DNA from: Streptomyces sp. CB00455
Lineage (GTDB): Bacteria; Actinomycetota; Actinomycetes; Streptomycetales; Streptomycetaceae
Reading direction: 5' to 3'
Assembly (NCBI RefSeq): GCF_001905445.1
Contig: NZ_LIVQ01000003.1
Location: 559,445 to 623,444, forward strand
DNA: 64,000 nucleotides
The notes beneath the pieces were generated by a model. The model did no database searches. It saw only the letters and a list, made by a program, of their open reading frames with translations, and had not been told where the DNA came from. Both the position numbers and the translations under genes were made by a program. This document shows, in pieces, positions 1-8,924 of the stretch (positions within the stretch are counted from its first letter, which is position 1; each line of letters starts with the position of its first letter).

Positions 1-23
1 CCCTCCCCCCTACCTCCCCACCC

Positions 24-605
24 TCACCCCGCGATCGCCTCGTACAGCGAGAACGCCGCCAGCGCCGCCATCACCGCCGCCGCCACCTTCGTGATCAGGC
101 GCAGCGGCACGTACTTCATCAAGGTGCGCCCGCCCAGGATGCCGATGCCCGCGACCGCCCACAGGGCGAGTACGGCGCCAATGCCGACGGAGACCGGGTT
201 GTCGTAGCGGGCGGCGAGGTTGGCGGTCATGATCTGGGTCAGGTCACCGAACTCCGCCACCAGGATCAGCATGAAGCCGGCTCCCGACACCTTCCAGAAC
301 GACTGGTCGGCGGGCGGTTTGACCTCCTCCTCGCCGTCGTCCTTCTTCAGGAGCAGCAGGGCCGCGCCCGCGAGGAACAGGACGCCCACGACGGCCTGGA
401 CGAGCCGGTGCGGGAGCAGGGTGAGCACGCTTCCCGCAGCGATGGCGAGCGCGACGTGGACGGCGAAGGCGGCCGCCACGCCCGCGAAGACGTAGGAGGC
501 GCGGTAGCGGGTGCCGAGCATCAGGCCGGCGAGGGCCGTCTTGTCGGGGAGTTCGGCAAGGAAGACGACACCGAAGGCGATCGCCAGGATGCTGAAGCTG
601 AACAC
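24..605 (-). CDS. TMEM165/GDT1 family membrane protein, probable manganese exporter
   Basis: A 193-residue polytopic membrane protein with about six helices and two copies of the family signature. ELPDKT lies near residue 18 and EFGDLT near residue 116, each at the start of a helix, as in the duplicated GDT1/TMEM165 (UPF0016) fold where the acidic residues bind a divalent cation. The family exports Mn2+ or Ca2+. The start is GTG at 605, which places the first signature in helix 1. The leader carries a yybP-ykoY (Mn2+-sensing) riboswitch at 742-850, so a role in manganese detoxification follows by inference from family plus riboswitch. The protein is full length for bacterial members. Confidence 0.9.
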   Translation of the reverse strand: MFSFSILAIAFGVVFLAELPDKTALAGLMLGTRYRASYVFAGVAAAFAVHVALAIAAGSVLTLLPHRLVQAVVGVLFLAGAALLLLKKDDGEEEVKPPADQSFWKVSGAGFMLILVAEFGDLTQIMTANLAARYDNPVSVGIGAVLALWAVAGIGILGGRTLMKYVPLRLITKVAAAVMAALAAFSLYEAIAG

Positions 606-741
606 GGGGGTGAAACCTCACTCGGTCGGGCAGGACGCCATCGGTACCGAGAGACCTGGAACATGTCGGGGGTCGCTTCGGCTCGGCGGCGCCCTGACTG
701 GCGTGTGCGCGCACGAGCGCGCCGACGCATGAACAGGACAC

Positions 742-850
742 TGCGGCCGAAGGTCTCGCTGGCCGACCGCTGACCGCGGCCTACCTCCGGGCGCCGGCTG
801 GGGTGACCCAGCAGTATGTCGACGGTCCGGCGAAGAGCTACTCCCCTTCT
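742..850 (-). promoter_or_regulatory. yybP-ykoY manganese riboswitch
   Basis: Read on the minus strand, the leader of the GDT1-family gene begins with AGAAGGGGAGTAGC, has a central stem-rich part, and closes with GCGAGACCTTCGGCC. The GGGGAGUAGC and (A/G)AGACCUU blocks are the conserved Mn2+-binding loops of this riboswitch class, here about 85 bases apart, which is a normal spacing. About 135 bases separate the aptamer from the GTG start and hold a GC-rich hairpin (GCGCGCTCGTGCGCGC) that could be the expression platform. Upstream of the aptamer, 851-1142 shows no gene. Confidence 0.8.
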
Positions 851-1142
851 GCACCACCCAGGGTACGTGACGCTCCCGCCCGCCCGGAACAGGCCATAGG
901 TCCCGTCCGGCATCGCCGGCCCCGGCCCGCCCTCCGCTCCCCGCCGCCGCCTCCGCCTCCGCTTCCCCCCTCCGGAACCTCAACATCCGCTTGAGCAGGT
1001 GGCGTTACAACCTTTGATGTGACGTGCCCATGTCGCCACACTGTCACCTGGCGCCCACCCGCACGAAACCCGGCGCCGCCAGCATGGCCGTGCCCCGCCG
1101 GGGTCCGCACGGCCACTCCACACCCCCCACAGGGAGCCCCTC

Positions 1143-1796
1143 ATGGCACTCATACCCACCGTCTACGCGCGTCGAATTGGCGTGCTCGCGTCAGCAGCGG
1201 CCCTCGCTGCCCTCACCTCCCTCATGACCGCGCCCAGCGCACAGGCCGCCCCGCCCACCCCCATCAGCGCCGCGGCCGCCCGCTCGTACCTGGCCACGGT
1301 CACCCCGAAGACGGAGGGTTCCACCAGCGGCTACAGCCGCGACCTCTTCCCGCACTGGAGCACCGTCTCCGGTGCCTGCAACACCCGGGAGACCGTCCTC
1401 AAGCGCGACGGCGTCAACGTCGCCCAGGACTCCGCCTGCGCCGCCGTGAGCGGCAGCTGGTACTCCGAGTACGACGGCGCCACCTGGACCGCCGCTGCCG
1501 ACCTCGACATCGACCACGTCGTCCCGCTCGCCGAGGCCTGGCGCTCCGGCGCGAACGCCTGGACCACCACCAAGCGCCAGCAGTTCGCCAACGACCTCAC
1601 CCGCCCGCAGCTCATCGCCGTCACCGACAACGTCAACCAGGCCAAGGGCGACCAGGACCCCGGCAAGTGGCTGCCCTCCCGGACCGCCTACCGCTGTACG
1701 TACGCGCGGATGTGGGTCCAGGTGAAGCAGTACTACGCCCTGGCCATGGACTCCGGCGAGAAGTCGGCCCTGGTCGGCATCCTCAACGGCTGCTGA
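1143..1796 (+). CDS. secreted HNH endonuclease family protein
   Basis: 217 residues with a Sec-type signal peptide (charged start, alanine-rich core, probable cleavage after AQA near residue 35). The mature part has the DUF1524/HNH nuclease core. LDIDHVVPLAEAW carries the DxDH motif (His about 125) that positions the metal and general base, and NQAKGDQDPGKWLP follows about 55 residues later. Two cysteine pairs suggest disulfides in an extracellular enzyme. It probably degrades environmental DNA or RNA for nutrients. ATG 1143 follows an AGGGAG ribosome site. The gene stands alone between the riboswitch leader and the phosphatase gene. Confidence 0.88.
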   Translation: MALIPTVYARRIGVLASAAALAALTSLMTAPSAQAAPPTPISAAAARSYLATVTPKTEGSTSGYSRDLFPHWSTVSGACNTRETVLKRDGVNVAQDSACAAVSGSWYSEYDGATWTAAADLDIDHVVPLAEAWRSGANAWTTTKRQQFANDLTRPQLIAVTDNVNQAKGDQDPGKWLPSRTAYRCTYARMWVQVKQYYALAMDSGEKSALVGILNGC

Positions 1797-1966
1797 CGCC
1801 CCCGGCGGCCACCGGCTGGTGACGGCGGCGGCCGATCGCCACTGACCACGCCGCCGGATCCGCTCCCTCCACTCCCGCTCGTCCCGTTCTCCCCCGCCAG
1901 GGGGAGGCGGCCCTCCCCCTGGCCGTCGTACCGTGATCGAAGAGGCTACGGAGGAGGGGGAGTTGC

Positions 1967-3646
1967 ATGGCCGGACTGCGTCTGGGGCCACTGCTGCGCT
2001 ACGTCGACTGGGACACGGGCGGGTCCGCCACCATATGGGTCGAGGCGGACCGCCCGTGCACGGCCGAGGTGCGGTGCGCCGACGGGGCGGGCGGCAGCGC
2101 GCGCACCTTCCAGGTCGCCGGCCACCACTACGCGGTGGTGCCGGTGACCGGCCTGACGCCGGGGACGGCCACGGCGTACGAGGTCCTGCTCGACGACGTG
2201 CCCGTGTGGCCGCTGCCCGACAGCCGTTTCCCGCCGAGCACGATCGCCACCCCGGCCGTGAAGGGCTCCGGGCGGCCCGCGCCCGGGCTGCGCGTCACGT
2301 TCGGGTCCTGCCGGCAAGCGGCGCCGCCCGCCGGACGGTTCGGGCCGCACGGGCCGGACGCGCTCGACACCCTCGCGGCACGCATCGCCACCGACCCGTC
2401 GGCGGTGCGCCCCGACCTCCTGCTGCTCCTCGGAGATCAGGTGTACGCCGACGCACTGTCCCGGGAGACCAGGCGGTGGCTCTCGGCCCGGCGGGACTTG
2501 CGGGAGGCACCCGGGGCCCAGGTCGCGGACTACGAGGAGTACACCCGCCTCTACTACGAGTCCTGGCTCGACCCGGAGATCCGGTGGCTGCTGTCGACCG
2601 TGCCGAGCCTGCACATATTCGACGACCACGACGTCATCGACGACTGGAACACGAGCGCGGCGTGGCTGGCGCAGATGCGCGCGACGCCGTGGTGGCAGGA
2701 GCGGGTGCTGAGCGGGCTGATGTCGTACTGGGTCTACCAGCACCTGGGGAACCTCTCACCCGGCGAACTGGCGGCCGACGGGCTGTACGGGGCGATGCGC
2801 GAGACCCCTGACGGGACGGACCTGCTGCGCTCCTTCGCCTCCGCGGCCGATGCCGACCCGGCTACGGTGCGCTGGAGCTACCGCAGGGACTTCGGCCGGA
2901 CCCGGCTGCTGATGGTCGACACCCGGGCCGCGCGGGTGCTGGCCGAGGACGGGCGGGCGATGCTGGATCCGGCGGAGGAGTCGTGGCTGCGGGAGAACGC
3001 CCTGGCGGGGCACGGAGGTTACGACCACCTGCTGATCGGGTCGTCCCTGCCGTGGCTGATGCCGCAGCTGATCCACGATGCGGAGACGTGGAACGCCGCG
3101 CTGTGCCGCGGGGAGCGGGGGCCCCGGTGGGCGCGCATAGGGGAGGACCTGCGCCGGCGCAGCGATCTGGAGCACTGGGCGGCGTTCCCGGCCTCGTTCG
3201 CGGCGTTGACCGATCTGATCGAGGAGGTCGGGACGGGCCCGCGGGCGCCGGCGACGGTCTGCGTGCTGTCGGGGGACGTGCACCACGCGTACGTGGCCGA
3301 GCCGCTGATACCCAGTACGGCGCGGGTGTTCCAGCTGACGTGCTCGCCGGTGCACAACTCCATCCACATGGTGGTGAAGCTGGGGTTCCGGCTGGGCTGG
3401 TCGCGGCTGGGACGGTGGCTGGGGCGCGGCTTCTCCCGGCACGGCCGGACGGGACGGCCACCGGTGGCCTGGCGGCGTACGGGTGGGCCGTGGTTCGGGA
3501 ACCAGCTGATGACGCTGTCGCTGGCGGGCAGGAGCGCCCGACTGCGGTTGGACCAGGCGCACAAGGAACGCAAGGGGGCCCGGCTGGTGACGGTGATGGA
3601 CCGCGAGCTGACCGATGCGGAGCAGGGGGGAGGAGGGCGGGCGTAG
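1967..3646 (+). CDS. PhoD-like metallophosphatase (alkaline phosphatase D family)
   Basis: 559 residues. The N-terminal 100 residues form the beta-sandwich seen in PhoD-like proteins. The metallophosphatase core then runs from VTFGSCRQ (about 108) through LLLLGDQVYAD (about 147), IFDDHDVIDDWN (about 222) and LSGDVHHAYVAEP (about 436). Those Asp, His and Cys positions ligate the Fe/Ca cluster of PhoD. There is no signal peptide, unlike classical Tat-exported PhoD, so it may act inside the cell. It probably hydrolyses phosphodiesters or monoesters; the substrate is unknown. ATG 1967 follows a strong GGAGGAGGGGG site. Confidence 0.88.
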   Translation: MAGLRLGPLLRYVDWDTGGSATIWVEADRPCTAEVRCADGAGGSARTFQVAGHHYAVVPVTGLTPGTATAYEVLLDDVPVWPLPDSRFPPSTIATPAVKGSGRPAPGLRVTFGSCRQAAPPAGRFGPHGPDALDTLAARIATDPSAVRPDLLLLLGDQVYADALSRETRRWLSARRDLREAPGAQVADYEEYTRLYYESWLDPEIRWLLSTVPSLHIFDDHDVIDDWNTSAAWLAQMRATPWWQERVLSGLMSYWVYQHLGNLSPGELAADGLYGAMRETPDGTDLLRSFASAADADPATVRWSYRRDFGRTRLLMVDTRAARVLAEDGRAMLDPAEESWLRENALAGHGGYDHLLIGSSLPWLMPQLIHDAETWNAALCRGERGPRWARIGEDLRRRSDLEHWAAFPASFAALTDLIEEVGTGPRAPATVCVLSGDVHHAYVAEPLIPSTARVFQLTCSPVHNSIHMVVKLGFRLGWSRLGRWLGRGFSRHGRTGRPPVAWRRTGGPWFGNQLMTLSLAGRSARLRLDQAHKERKGARLVTVMDRELTDAEQGGGGRA

Positions 3647-3775
3647 CCGCGCCCCGGGCGTCCGGGCGGCCGACGCCGGGCGTACGCTGTATGGCTGTCA
3701 GCCGCTCCTGCCGCTCCCCCGCGACGTCGCGGCGCTTCATGCCGCAGCACGTCCACCGGACTGGGGAGTCCCGCC

Positions 3776-4408
3776 TTGTTTGAGACTCTGGGGTCGCTGA
3801 CCGCGAGCCCGTGGATCTATGCCGTGGTGGCGGTGTCGGTCGTGTTCGACGTCTTCCTTCCGGTACTGCCGAGCGGGGTTCTCGTGATCACGGCCGCGGC
3901 GGCCGCTGCGGCTGCGGGGGCGGCGGGGCCGGTCGCGGTGCCCGCCCAGGTGCCGGACATCCTGGCGCTCCTGGTGATCGCCACGACCGCGTCGGTGCTG
4001 GGTGACATGGCCGCGTACCGGCTGGCCCGGCGCAGCGGCGCCCGTCTGGACCGGGCCATCGCGCGCTCCCGCCGGCTGACACGGGCCCACGACCGGCTCG
4101 GCACGGCCCTGGCCCGCGGCGGTGGCGCCCTGGTGGTCATCGCCCGCTTCGCCCCGGCCGGGCGCTCGGTGGTCTCCCTGGGCGCGGGCCGGACCCAGCG
4201 CAAGGTGAAGGAGTTCCTGCCCTGGTCGGTGCTGGCGGGCATGGCCTGGGCCGGGTACAGCGTGTCCCTGGGCTACTTCGGCACCCAGTGGCTCGGCACC
4301 CAGTGGCTGGGCACGGCCGTCTCCCTGGTCGCCCTCTTCGCAGCGGGCGCCCTGGCAGCCTTCCTGATCCGCCGCCCGACGACCCCCACCCCCACGCCGG
4401 CAACCTGA
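3776..4408 (+). CDS. DedA/VTT-type membrane protein
   Basis: 210 residues, mostly hydrophobic, with a re-entrant N-terminal segment (DVFLPVLPSGVL), a central GDMAAYRLARRSG segment and the RFAPAGRSVVSLGAG motif near residue 122. This is the layout of the DedA/VTT family, now linked to flippase activity for undecaprenyl phosphate or phospholipids. The start is TTG at 3776, chosen because GGGGAG lies 8 bases upstream and no ATG or GTG precedes helix 1. A small internal duplication (GTQWLGTQWLGT) sits at residues about 165-176. It is probably co-directional with, but separate from, the phosphatase 130 bases upstream. Confidence 0.75.
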   Translation: MFETLGSLTASPWIYAVVAVSVVFDVFLPVLPSGVLVITAAAAAAAAGAAGPVAVPAQVPDILALLVIATTASVLGDMAAYRLARRSGARLDRAIARSRRLTRAHDRLGTALARGGGALVVIARFAPAGRSVVSLGAGRTQRKVKEFLPWSVLAGMAWAGYSVSLGYFGTQWLGTQWLGTAVSLVALFAAGALAAFLIRRPTTPTPTPAT

Positions 4409-4891
4409 CCCCGCGCCCGCACCCCTTCCCGTCCTCCCCCGGGCGTCCCGCCACCTGTGCCGCCCGGCCCCGCCCCCGGCCGGCACCCCCGCCGGGCCCG
4501 CCCCGGACCTTTGCCCTGCCTCACCCGCCTCACCCCAGCCGTGCCGCCGCCCCAGGGCACCGGGACACAGGTCCCGCCCGGCCGGTCCGAGTCCCCGACC
4601 TCCGACCGGGGGTACTGCGGGCCCGAGCGGTCGGGGCACTGGCTCCGGTGCGCCCCGGCCCGACTCCGGGCTCCGGGCTCCGGGCTCCGGAAGCCGCCCC
4701 GCCCGGATCCCCGGCTCCGGCTCGCCCGGTCCGGATCCACTGCCTCGCATGGCGTAGCGGGTCACCCGTTCACCCGGCCCCGATCGCCGCCCCACGGCCC
4801 GGCTCCTAGCGTCACAGAGTGGCGCGCAACCGAATCCGCGTCACATCCGTGCCCTGGCCGCGCTGTTTCGAGGAGCCGAGGAGTTCTCTCC
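4409..4891. other. intergenic region, no gene seen
   Basis: A GC-rich spacer. Long open frames exist on both strands but have no recognisable domain or ribosome site. A 7-bp unit CTCCGGG repeats about four times around 4663-4689. The promoter of the 4892 gene should lie in its last 100 bases; TAGCGT at 4808-4813 is a possible -10 element. Confidence 0.6.
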
Positions 4892-5422
4892 ATGCCCGCC
4901 ACGCCGCTCGCCACACCGCCCGCCGCGCGACCCGCCCCGCGACCCACGGCGCCGCGCCGCCTGTCGGCTCTCGCCGCGCTGACCCTCGCCGTCGCCGCGG
5001 TCACCCCCGCCACGGTCGCCTACGCCGCCCCCGCCGCCACCGTCTCCCCCGGCACCGTCGCCCCGGGCGGCCGCGTCTCCCTCAACATCGAAGGTTGCGG
5101 CACCAAGACCGGCAGGGCTTCCTCCACCGCCTTCGGCGACGTACGCCTGACGCCCGGCAATCAGGAGGCCACCAACCTCTTCGGCAGCGCCACCGTCCTC
5201 GGCAACGCCGTCCAGGGCACGCACCGCGTCACCTTCGAGTGCGGCGGCGCCGGAGGCCAGCGGGTCACCGTCTCGCTCACCGTCGCCCCGAGTGGCGCGC
5301 GCGGCGGGACGGGCGGCAGCGTCGGATCGATGCGGACGGGGCAGATCGCCGTGGGCGGGGCCCTCGCCGTCGGCGCGCTCGGTGCCGGGGTATGGGTGAT
5401 GCGGCGACGCCTCTCCGCCTGA
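4892..5422 (+). CDS. secreted, C-terminally membrane-anchored protein of unknown function
   Basis: 176 residues. A Sec signal peptide ends near AYA/APAAT (about residue 45). A compact extracellular domain with two cysteines (EGCGTK and FECGGAGG) follows, and a C-terminal helix (about 150-168) ends in MRRRLSA. Beta-rich spacing such as TVSPGTVAPGGRVSLNIEGC is common in Streptomyces cell-surface proteins. No LPxTG sorting signal is present, so anchoring is by the helix and the positive tail. ATG 4892 is chosen because GAGGAG lies about 8 bases upstream; the open frame extends further 5' without a credible start. The function is unknown. Confidence 0.75.
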   Translation: MPATPLATPPAARPAPRPTAPRRLSALAALTLAVAAVTPATVAYAAPAATVSPGTVAPGGRVSLNIEGCGTKTGRASSTAFGDVRLTPGNQEATNLFGSATVLGNAVQGTHRVTFECGGAGGQRVTVSLTVAPSGARGGTGGSVGSMRTGQIAVGGALAVGALGAGVWVMRRRLSA

Positions 5423-5656
5423 CTACTGCGCCGGAGGGGGCTGCGGGCCCCGCCCCTGCGTCCGCCTGTGACGAGCCCGCCTGGGTGGCAATGGCGCCCC
5501 CATGGCCCGGCCCCTGCTCACCCGGGCCGTGCCTGCCCGGGGCGGTCTCGGGGCAGGTAGAGCCGGTCCGGCCGCCGGGGCAACGCGCGCGTGCGCCGCC
5601 CGCGAGCCGACGCGGTCAGCAGGTGCTGAGGTGCGCCGGTCCGGGCCGGCGGGCGG

Positions 5657-5887
5657 TCACGCGGTGGTGGCGGCCGCCTGACCCCGTACGCGCACCCCGT
5701 CGAGCAGCAACCGCGTGGCTTCGGCGACGGCGTCCACCGCCGCCTCGAACACCTCGCGGTTGTGCGCGGCGGGGGCCCGGAAGCCGGACACCTTGCGTAC
5801 GTACTGCAGCGCTGCGGCGCGGATCTCCTCCTCGGTGGCCTTCTCAGGGATGGCGGGCGGGCGCAGGGTCTTGATCGAGCGGCACAT
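5657..5887 (-). CDS. DUF2277 family small protein
   Basis: 76 residues matching the DUF2277 pattern: starts MCRSIKTLRPP, then a helical body with EEIRAAALQYVRKVSGF. The conserved N-terminal MCR-IKTLR fixes the start at ATG 5887. The function is not known. It follows the TRADD-N-like membrane protein gene by 15 bases on the same strand, so the two are probably co-transcribed. AGGAG lies only 1-2 bases before the ATG, an unusually short spacing. Confidence 0.85.
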   Translation of the reverse strand: MCRSIKTLRPPAIPEKATEEEIRAAALQYVRKVSGFRAPAAHNREVFEAAVDAVAEATRLLLDGVRVRGQAAATTA

Positions 5888-5902
5888 ACTCCTACTATCG
5901 CG

Positions 5903-6562
5903 CTACCCCGGCAGCTCGGCGCCCGATAATTTCAAGATCAGGCCGGCCTGGAGTCGGCTCCGCAGCTCAGGGTCGGTGACCTCGTCCAGCAGTGCGATGG
6001 CCTGTTGCGTGGTCTCGGCGGCCCGCCGGTCCTCGCGCAGGGAGGCGGTCTGGGCAGCCATGTGCCTGAGGGCGAGGTCGGCCCGCCGGTGGAACAGCTG
6101 GCCGACCAGCGTGGTGATCAGTCCCACCGAGCTCGTCACGACCCCGAGGTACAGCTCTCCGCCGGCCTCGGCCTTCCAGACGGCCAGCGCCACCCCGAAG
6201 AGCAGGATCGCGGCGCCGACCCCGGCGAAGCGCTGGCTGGTCGCGAAGCTGCTCCGGGCCTGGGTCAGGCCGTAGGCGTAGTACTCCACCAGGATGGGTG
6301 TGAAGTCGTCGCGCCGGTCGCCGAGTTGCGCCCTCTGGTGGGGGATGCCGCCGACGTCGTCGAATTTCGGGTTCCCCTCGCGGACGGACGGCCCGACGGG
6401 TGACGCGGCACCCGGAACATCGAGGTGCGCGAGCAGTCGTGCCCGCTCCTCGTCCCGCTGGAGTTCGAACCGCGCACCGGCCGCCCTCTCCAGCATCACC
6501 AGCACCACCGAGACCGCGGCCACCGCCGCGACCACCCCACCCCGTGCGAGCCACTCGCCCAT
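5903..6562 (-). CDS. two-helix membrane protein resembling the TRADD-N-associated membrane domain
   Basis: 219 residues. A single N-terminal helix (VVAAVAAVSVVLVML) is followed by a soluble charged stretch to about residue 95. A block then reads YYAYGLTQARSSFATSQRF (about 98-116), helix, short loop, helix, and a long amphipathic C-terminal segment rich in Arg and Glu. The YHxxxLxQAxxSF entry into a helical hairpin, and the pattern of the following two helices, is how I recall the membrane domain found with TRADD-N effector modules in bacterial conflict systems. No TRADD-N or NTPase partner is visible nearby. ATG 6562 precedes helix 1. The family assignment is by eye. Confidence 0.55.
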   Translation of the reverse strand: MGEWLARGGVVAAVAAVSVVLVMLERAAGARFELQRDEERARLLAHLDVPGAASPVGPSVREGNPKFDDVGGIPHQRAQLGDRRDDFTPILVEYYAYGLTQARSSFATSQRFAGVGAAILLFGVALAVWKAEAGGELYLGVVTSSVGLITTLVGQLFHRRADLALRHMAAQTASLREDRRAAETTQQAIALLDEVTDPELRSRLQAGLILKLSGAELPG

Positions 6563-6662
6563 CCCCCGACGATCCCACGGCCGGGCCGCCGGGCCAAGGG
6601 ATCGTCCGGCCCCGAGCGCGCCGGGCGGACCCGGCGCTACTGCCGGGTCCGCCCGCGAAGGG

Positions 6663-7196
6663 TCAGTAGCCCCAGCGCGCCCGGCTGCCGTCCTGGCGGC
6701 AGTGGATGAGCCGCCCGTTCCCGGCATGCGTGGACCGCCCGATGTCCGCCTTGCGGCAGAACTGCCCCGCGCTGTAGCAGTTTCCGGCCTCGGAAACGAT
6801 CTCGCAGTCCCCGCCGACCGCGGCCTCGGTCGGCGCTTTCGTCGGCGCCTTGGTGGTGGGCTTCGGAGCAGCCTTGGTGACGGCCGCCTCGGGAGCCTTC
6901 TGATCGGCGGTCTCCGCGACCGGCGGCTCGGCCACCGGGGACGCAGACGCGGAAGGCGCAGCAGAAAGAGAAGGAGAGGGCGGAGGACTGGGAGACAGGG
7001 ACGGCGAAGCCGTCGTGGGGGCCGGCGCCACCGAAGCGGGCGCCGAAACGGCCGGCGCACCCCCCTCGGCAGGCCCACAGGCGACGGCAACCCCCGCCAC
7101 CACCAGCGCGACCAGCACCCGCCTGACCGCTCCCCCGACCCGTCTGCGGCCTCTGCCGCCCTCACTCGCGTCACTGCCACGCACGGCGCTGTGCAT
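6663..7196 (-). CDS. proline/alanine-rich lipoprotein with cysteine-containing C-terminal domain
   Basis: 177 residues. After a basic start and a hydrophobic core, AGVAVAC (Cys about 40) forms a lipobox, so the protein should be lipid-anchored outside the membrane. About 80 residues of Pro/Ala/Ser/Thr linker follow, including a tandem TKAPTKAPT. The C-terminal 45 residues hold four cysteines (GDCEIV, GNCYSAGQFCRKA, IHCRQDG) and probably fold as a small disulfide domain. ATG 7196 is preferred over GTG 7208 because AGGTGGGGG lies 5-13 bases upstream of it. The function is unknown. Confidence 0.7.
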   Translation of the reverse strand: MHSAVRGSDASEGGRGRRRVGGAVRRVLVALVVAGVAVACGPAEGGAPAVSAPASVAPAPTTASPSLSPSPPPSPSLSAAPSASASPVAEPPVAETADQKAPEAAVTKAAPKPTTKAPTKAPTEAAVGGDCEIVSEAGNCYSAGQFCRKADIGRSTHAGNGRLIHCRQDGSRARWGY

Positions 7197-7302
7197 CGGT
7201 ACCCCCACCTGAAGCCATCGAAAGGAGGCACATCATATGAACGACAGTTCGCCCCCGCCGGACTTCTCCCAAAATCCCCGCCCCAGACCCCACCTGCACG
7301 CA

Positions 7303-7338
7303 AAAGGCCCCCCGACCGTGACCGGTCGGGGGGCCTTG
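7303..7338 (-). terminator. tRNA-Val terminator hairpin
   Basis: Arms AAGGCCCCCCGACC and GGTCGGGGGGCCTT are perfectly complementary around a short loop. It sits immediately 3' of the minus-strand tRNA-Val. Confidence 0.85.
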
Positions 7339-7342
7339 CGTC

Positions 7343-7417
7343 TGGTGGGCGCGGACGGTTTCGAACCGCCGACATCTGCTTTGTAAGAGCAGCGCTCTAC
7401 CCCTGAGCTACGCACCC
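7343..7417 (-). tRNA. tRNA-Val (anticodon UAC)
   Basis: Minus strand. The acceptor GGGTGCG pairs with CGCGCCC. The D-arm is AGCTCAGGGGTAGAGC. The anticodon stem CTGCT/AGCAG encloses loop CTTACAA (anticodon TAC). The T-arm is CGGTTCGAAACCG. The discriminator is A and CCA is encoded (7343-7345). It decodes GUA (and wobble) valine codons. A strong hairpin terminator follows. Confidence 0.95.
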
Positions 7418-7524
7418 GTGGATGAGTGGACAGCCTACATGCCGGGCGCACCCCCGGCGCAAACCCGTTCCCGTGGGGGAGAATGGTCCGCGGGGCAAGG
7501 CGGACGCGGTACGGGAGAGGGATT

Positions 7525-8769
7525 GTGACGACGGCATCCCGGCGTTGGTTCGGTGGGCGGGACGAGAGTCGGCGGGCGGATGCTCAGGCGGCCAAGGATG
7601 CCGCCGCCGCGGCGTTCTACGAGCTGGACACCGCGCAGCGGGATCTGCGGATCTCGATCGAGACCATTGCCGCGGCGGACGGGTCGCCCGCCGCGCGGCA
7701 GGCCGGCGAGGGTTTCGCCGCGCTCGGGCAGCGGATCGACCAGGTCAGCCAGGTGTACATCGAGGCCGTCGACGCGCACGACCTGGACCGGGTGGATCTG
7801 GAGGGCTCCGCCGCCGCGCGGGCCCGGGAGGAGCTGACCCGGGCGCGCGAGGAGCTGGTGCGGGTCAAGGGGGAGCTGGACCGTTTCGCCCAGGGCCTGC
7901 AGCCGCTGCTGGACAAGGCCGAGACGCAGCTGGCCCGGGTGGCGCCGGCCCGGGAGCGGGCCAAGGCCGCGCTGCTGGCGGCCAGTGACGCGCTGGACGC
8001 CGTACGGGCCAAGGGGATGCGGGCCGATGACCTGGCCGCGCGGCTGGCGGCGCTGGGCCCGGAGCTGACGAAGCTGAACGAGGGCGCCGGCCGGCACGGG
8101 GTCCAGGAGACGGTGCAGCGCGCCGACCGGATCCTGCGCGACGCGGAGGGTGTGCGCGCCGAGGCGGCGCGGCTGCCGGAGCGGGCCGCGGAGATCGACC
8201 GCCGGCTGGTCAGCCTGCGGACCCGGGCCCAGGCGCTGCGCAACCGGGCGGACCGGGTCGATCCGGTCCTGAGCGAGCTGCGCCGGCGGTTCAGCGCGGC
8301 GTGCTGGCAGGACCTCCAGCACGTCCCGGACCAGGCCGTACGGGACGTCGCCGAGGCCGAGGACCGGCTGCTGGAGGCTTCCCGGGCGCGGGAGGAGCAG
8401 CGCTGGGCGGACGTCGGGGCGCTGTTCGACGCGGTACGGGCGTCCCTGGATGCGACCGACGAAGCGGTGTCGGCGGCGCAGGACCGGCTGACGCGGCTGG
8501 AGGCGGTGGCGCGCGATCCGAAGGCCGAGGTGGAGCGGACCCGGTTCGCGATCCGGGATGCGCAGCGGCTGGCGATGGCGGGCCGCAGCGTGCCCGATCC
8601 GCGGCACGCGCGGCCGCTGGACGCGTCGGTGGCCCGGGTCGAGCGGGCGCTGGCGGCGCTGGAGGGACGGCACCCCGACTATTGGGCCTTCCTGCTGGAG
8701 ATGGAGGAGGTACGAGGGGCCGTGCAGCAGGTGGTGACCGGCATACGGGCGGAGCGCGGGCACGGCTGA
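7525..8769 (+). CDS. coiled-coil protein of unknown function
   Basis: 414 residues, soluble, almost wholly helical, with Ala/Glu/Arg/Leu heptads throughout (for example EELTRAREELVRVKGELDR). No signal peptide, membrane helix or catalytic motif is visible. GTG 7525 is chosen because GGGAGAGG lies 5 bases upstream. An in-frame ATG at 7483 has its purine run too close. The gene begins about 107 bases beyond the tRNA and is divergent from it. Long coiled-coil proteins of this kind in streptomycetes are often structural or cytoskeletal, but I see no family-defining motif. Confidence 0.75.
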   Translation: MTTASRRWFGGRDESRRADAQAAKDAAAAAFYELDTAQRDLRISIETIAAADGSPAARQAGEGFAALGQRIDQVSQVYIEAVDAHDLDRVDLEGSAAARAREELTRAREELVRVKGELDRFAQGLQPLLDKAETQLARVAPARERAKAALLAASDALDAVRAKGMRADDLAARLAALGPELTKLNEGAGRHGVQETVQRADRILRDAEGVRAEAARLPERAAEIDRRLVSLRTRAQALRNRADRVDPVLSELRRRFSAACWQDLQHVPDQAVRDVAEAEDRLLEASRAREEQRWADVGALFDAVRASLDATDEAVSAAQDRLTRLEAVARDPKAEVERTRFAIRDAQRLAMAGRSVPDPRHARPLDASVARVERALAALEGRHPDYWAFLLEMEEVRGAVQQVVTGIRAERGHG

Positions 8770-8924
8770 CTTGTCCGGGCCGCCGGGGCGGCGGATGCTG
8801 GAGGCGACAGGAAAGCCGGGAGGGGCCGGCACTGCCGTCCCACCGGACCCCGCCGCTGCTCCCGACCGCTCCCGCACCACACCGCCCGGCAGAGGGCGGC
8901 CCGAGGCAGGCAGAGGAGGCCGGT

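Noticed and set aside
3737..4795. 352-codon minus-strand frame opposite the DedA gene
   Set aside because: Gly/Arg/Ala-rich with no motif, running across an intergenic spacer.
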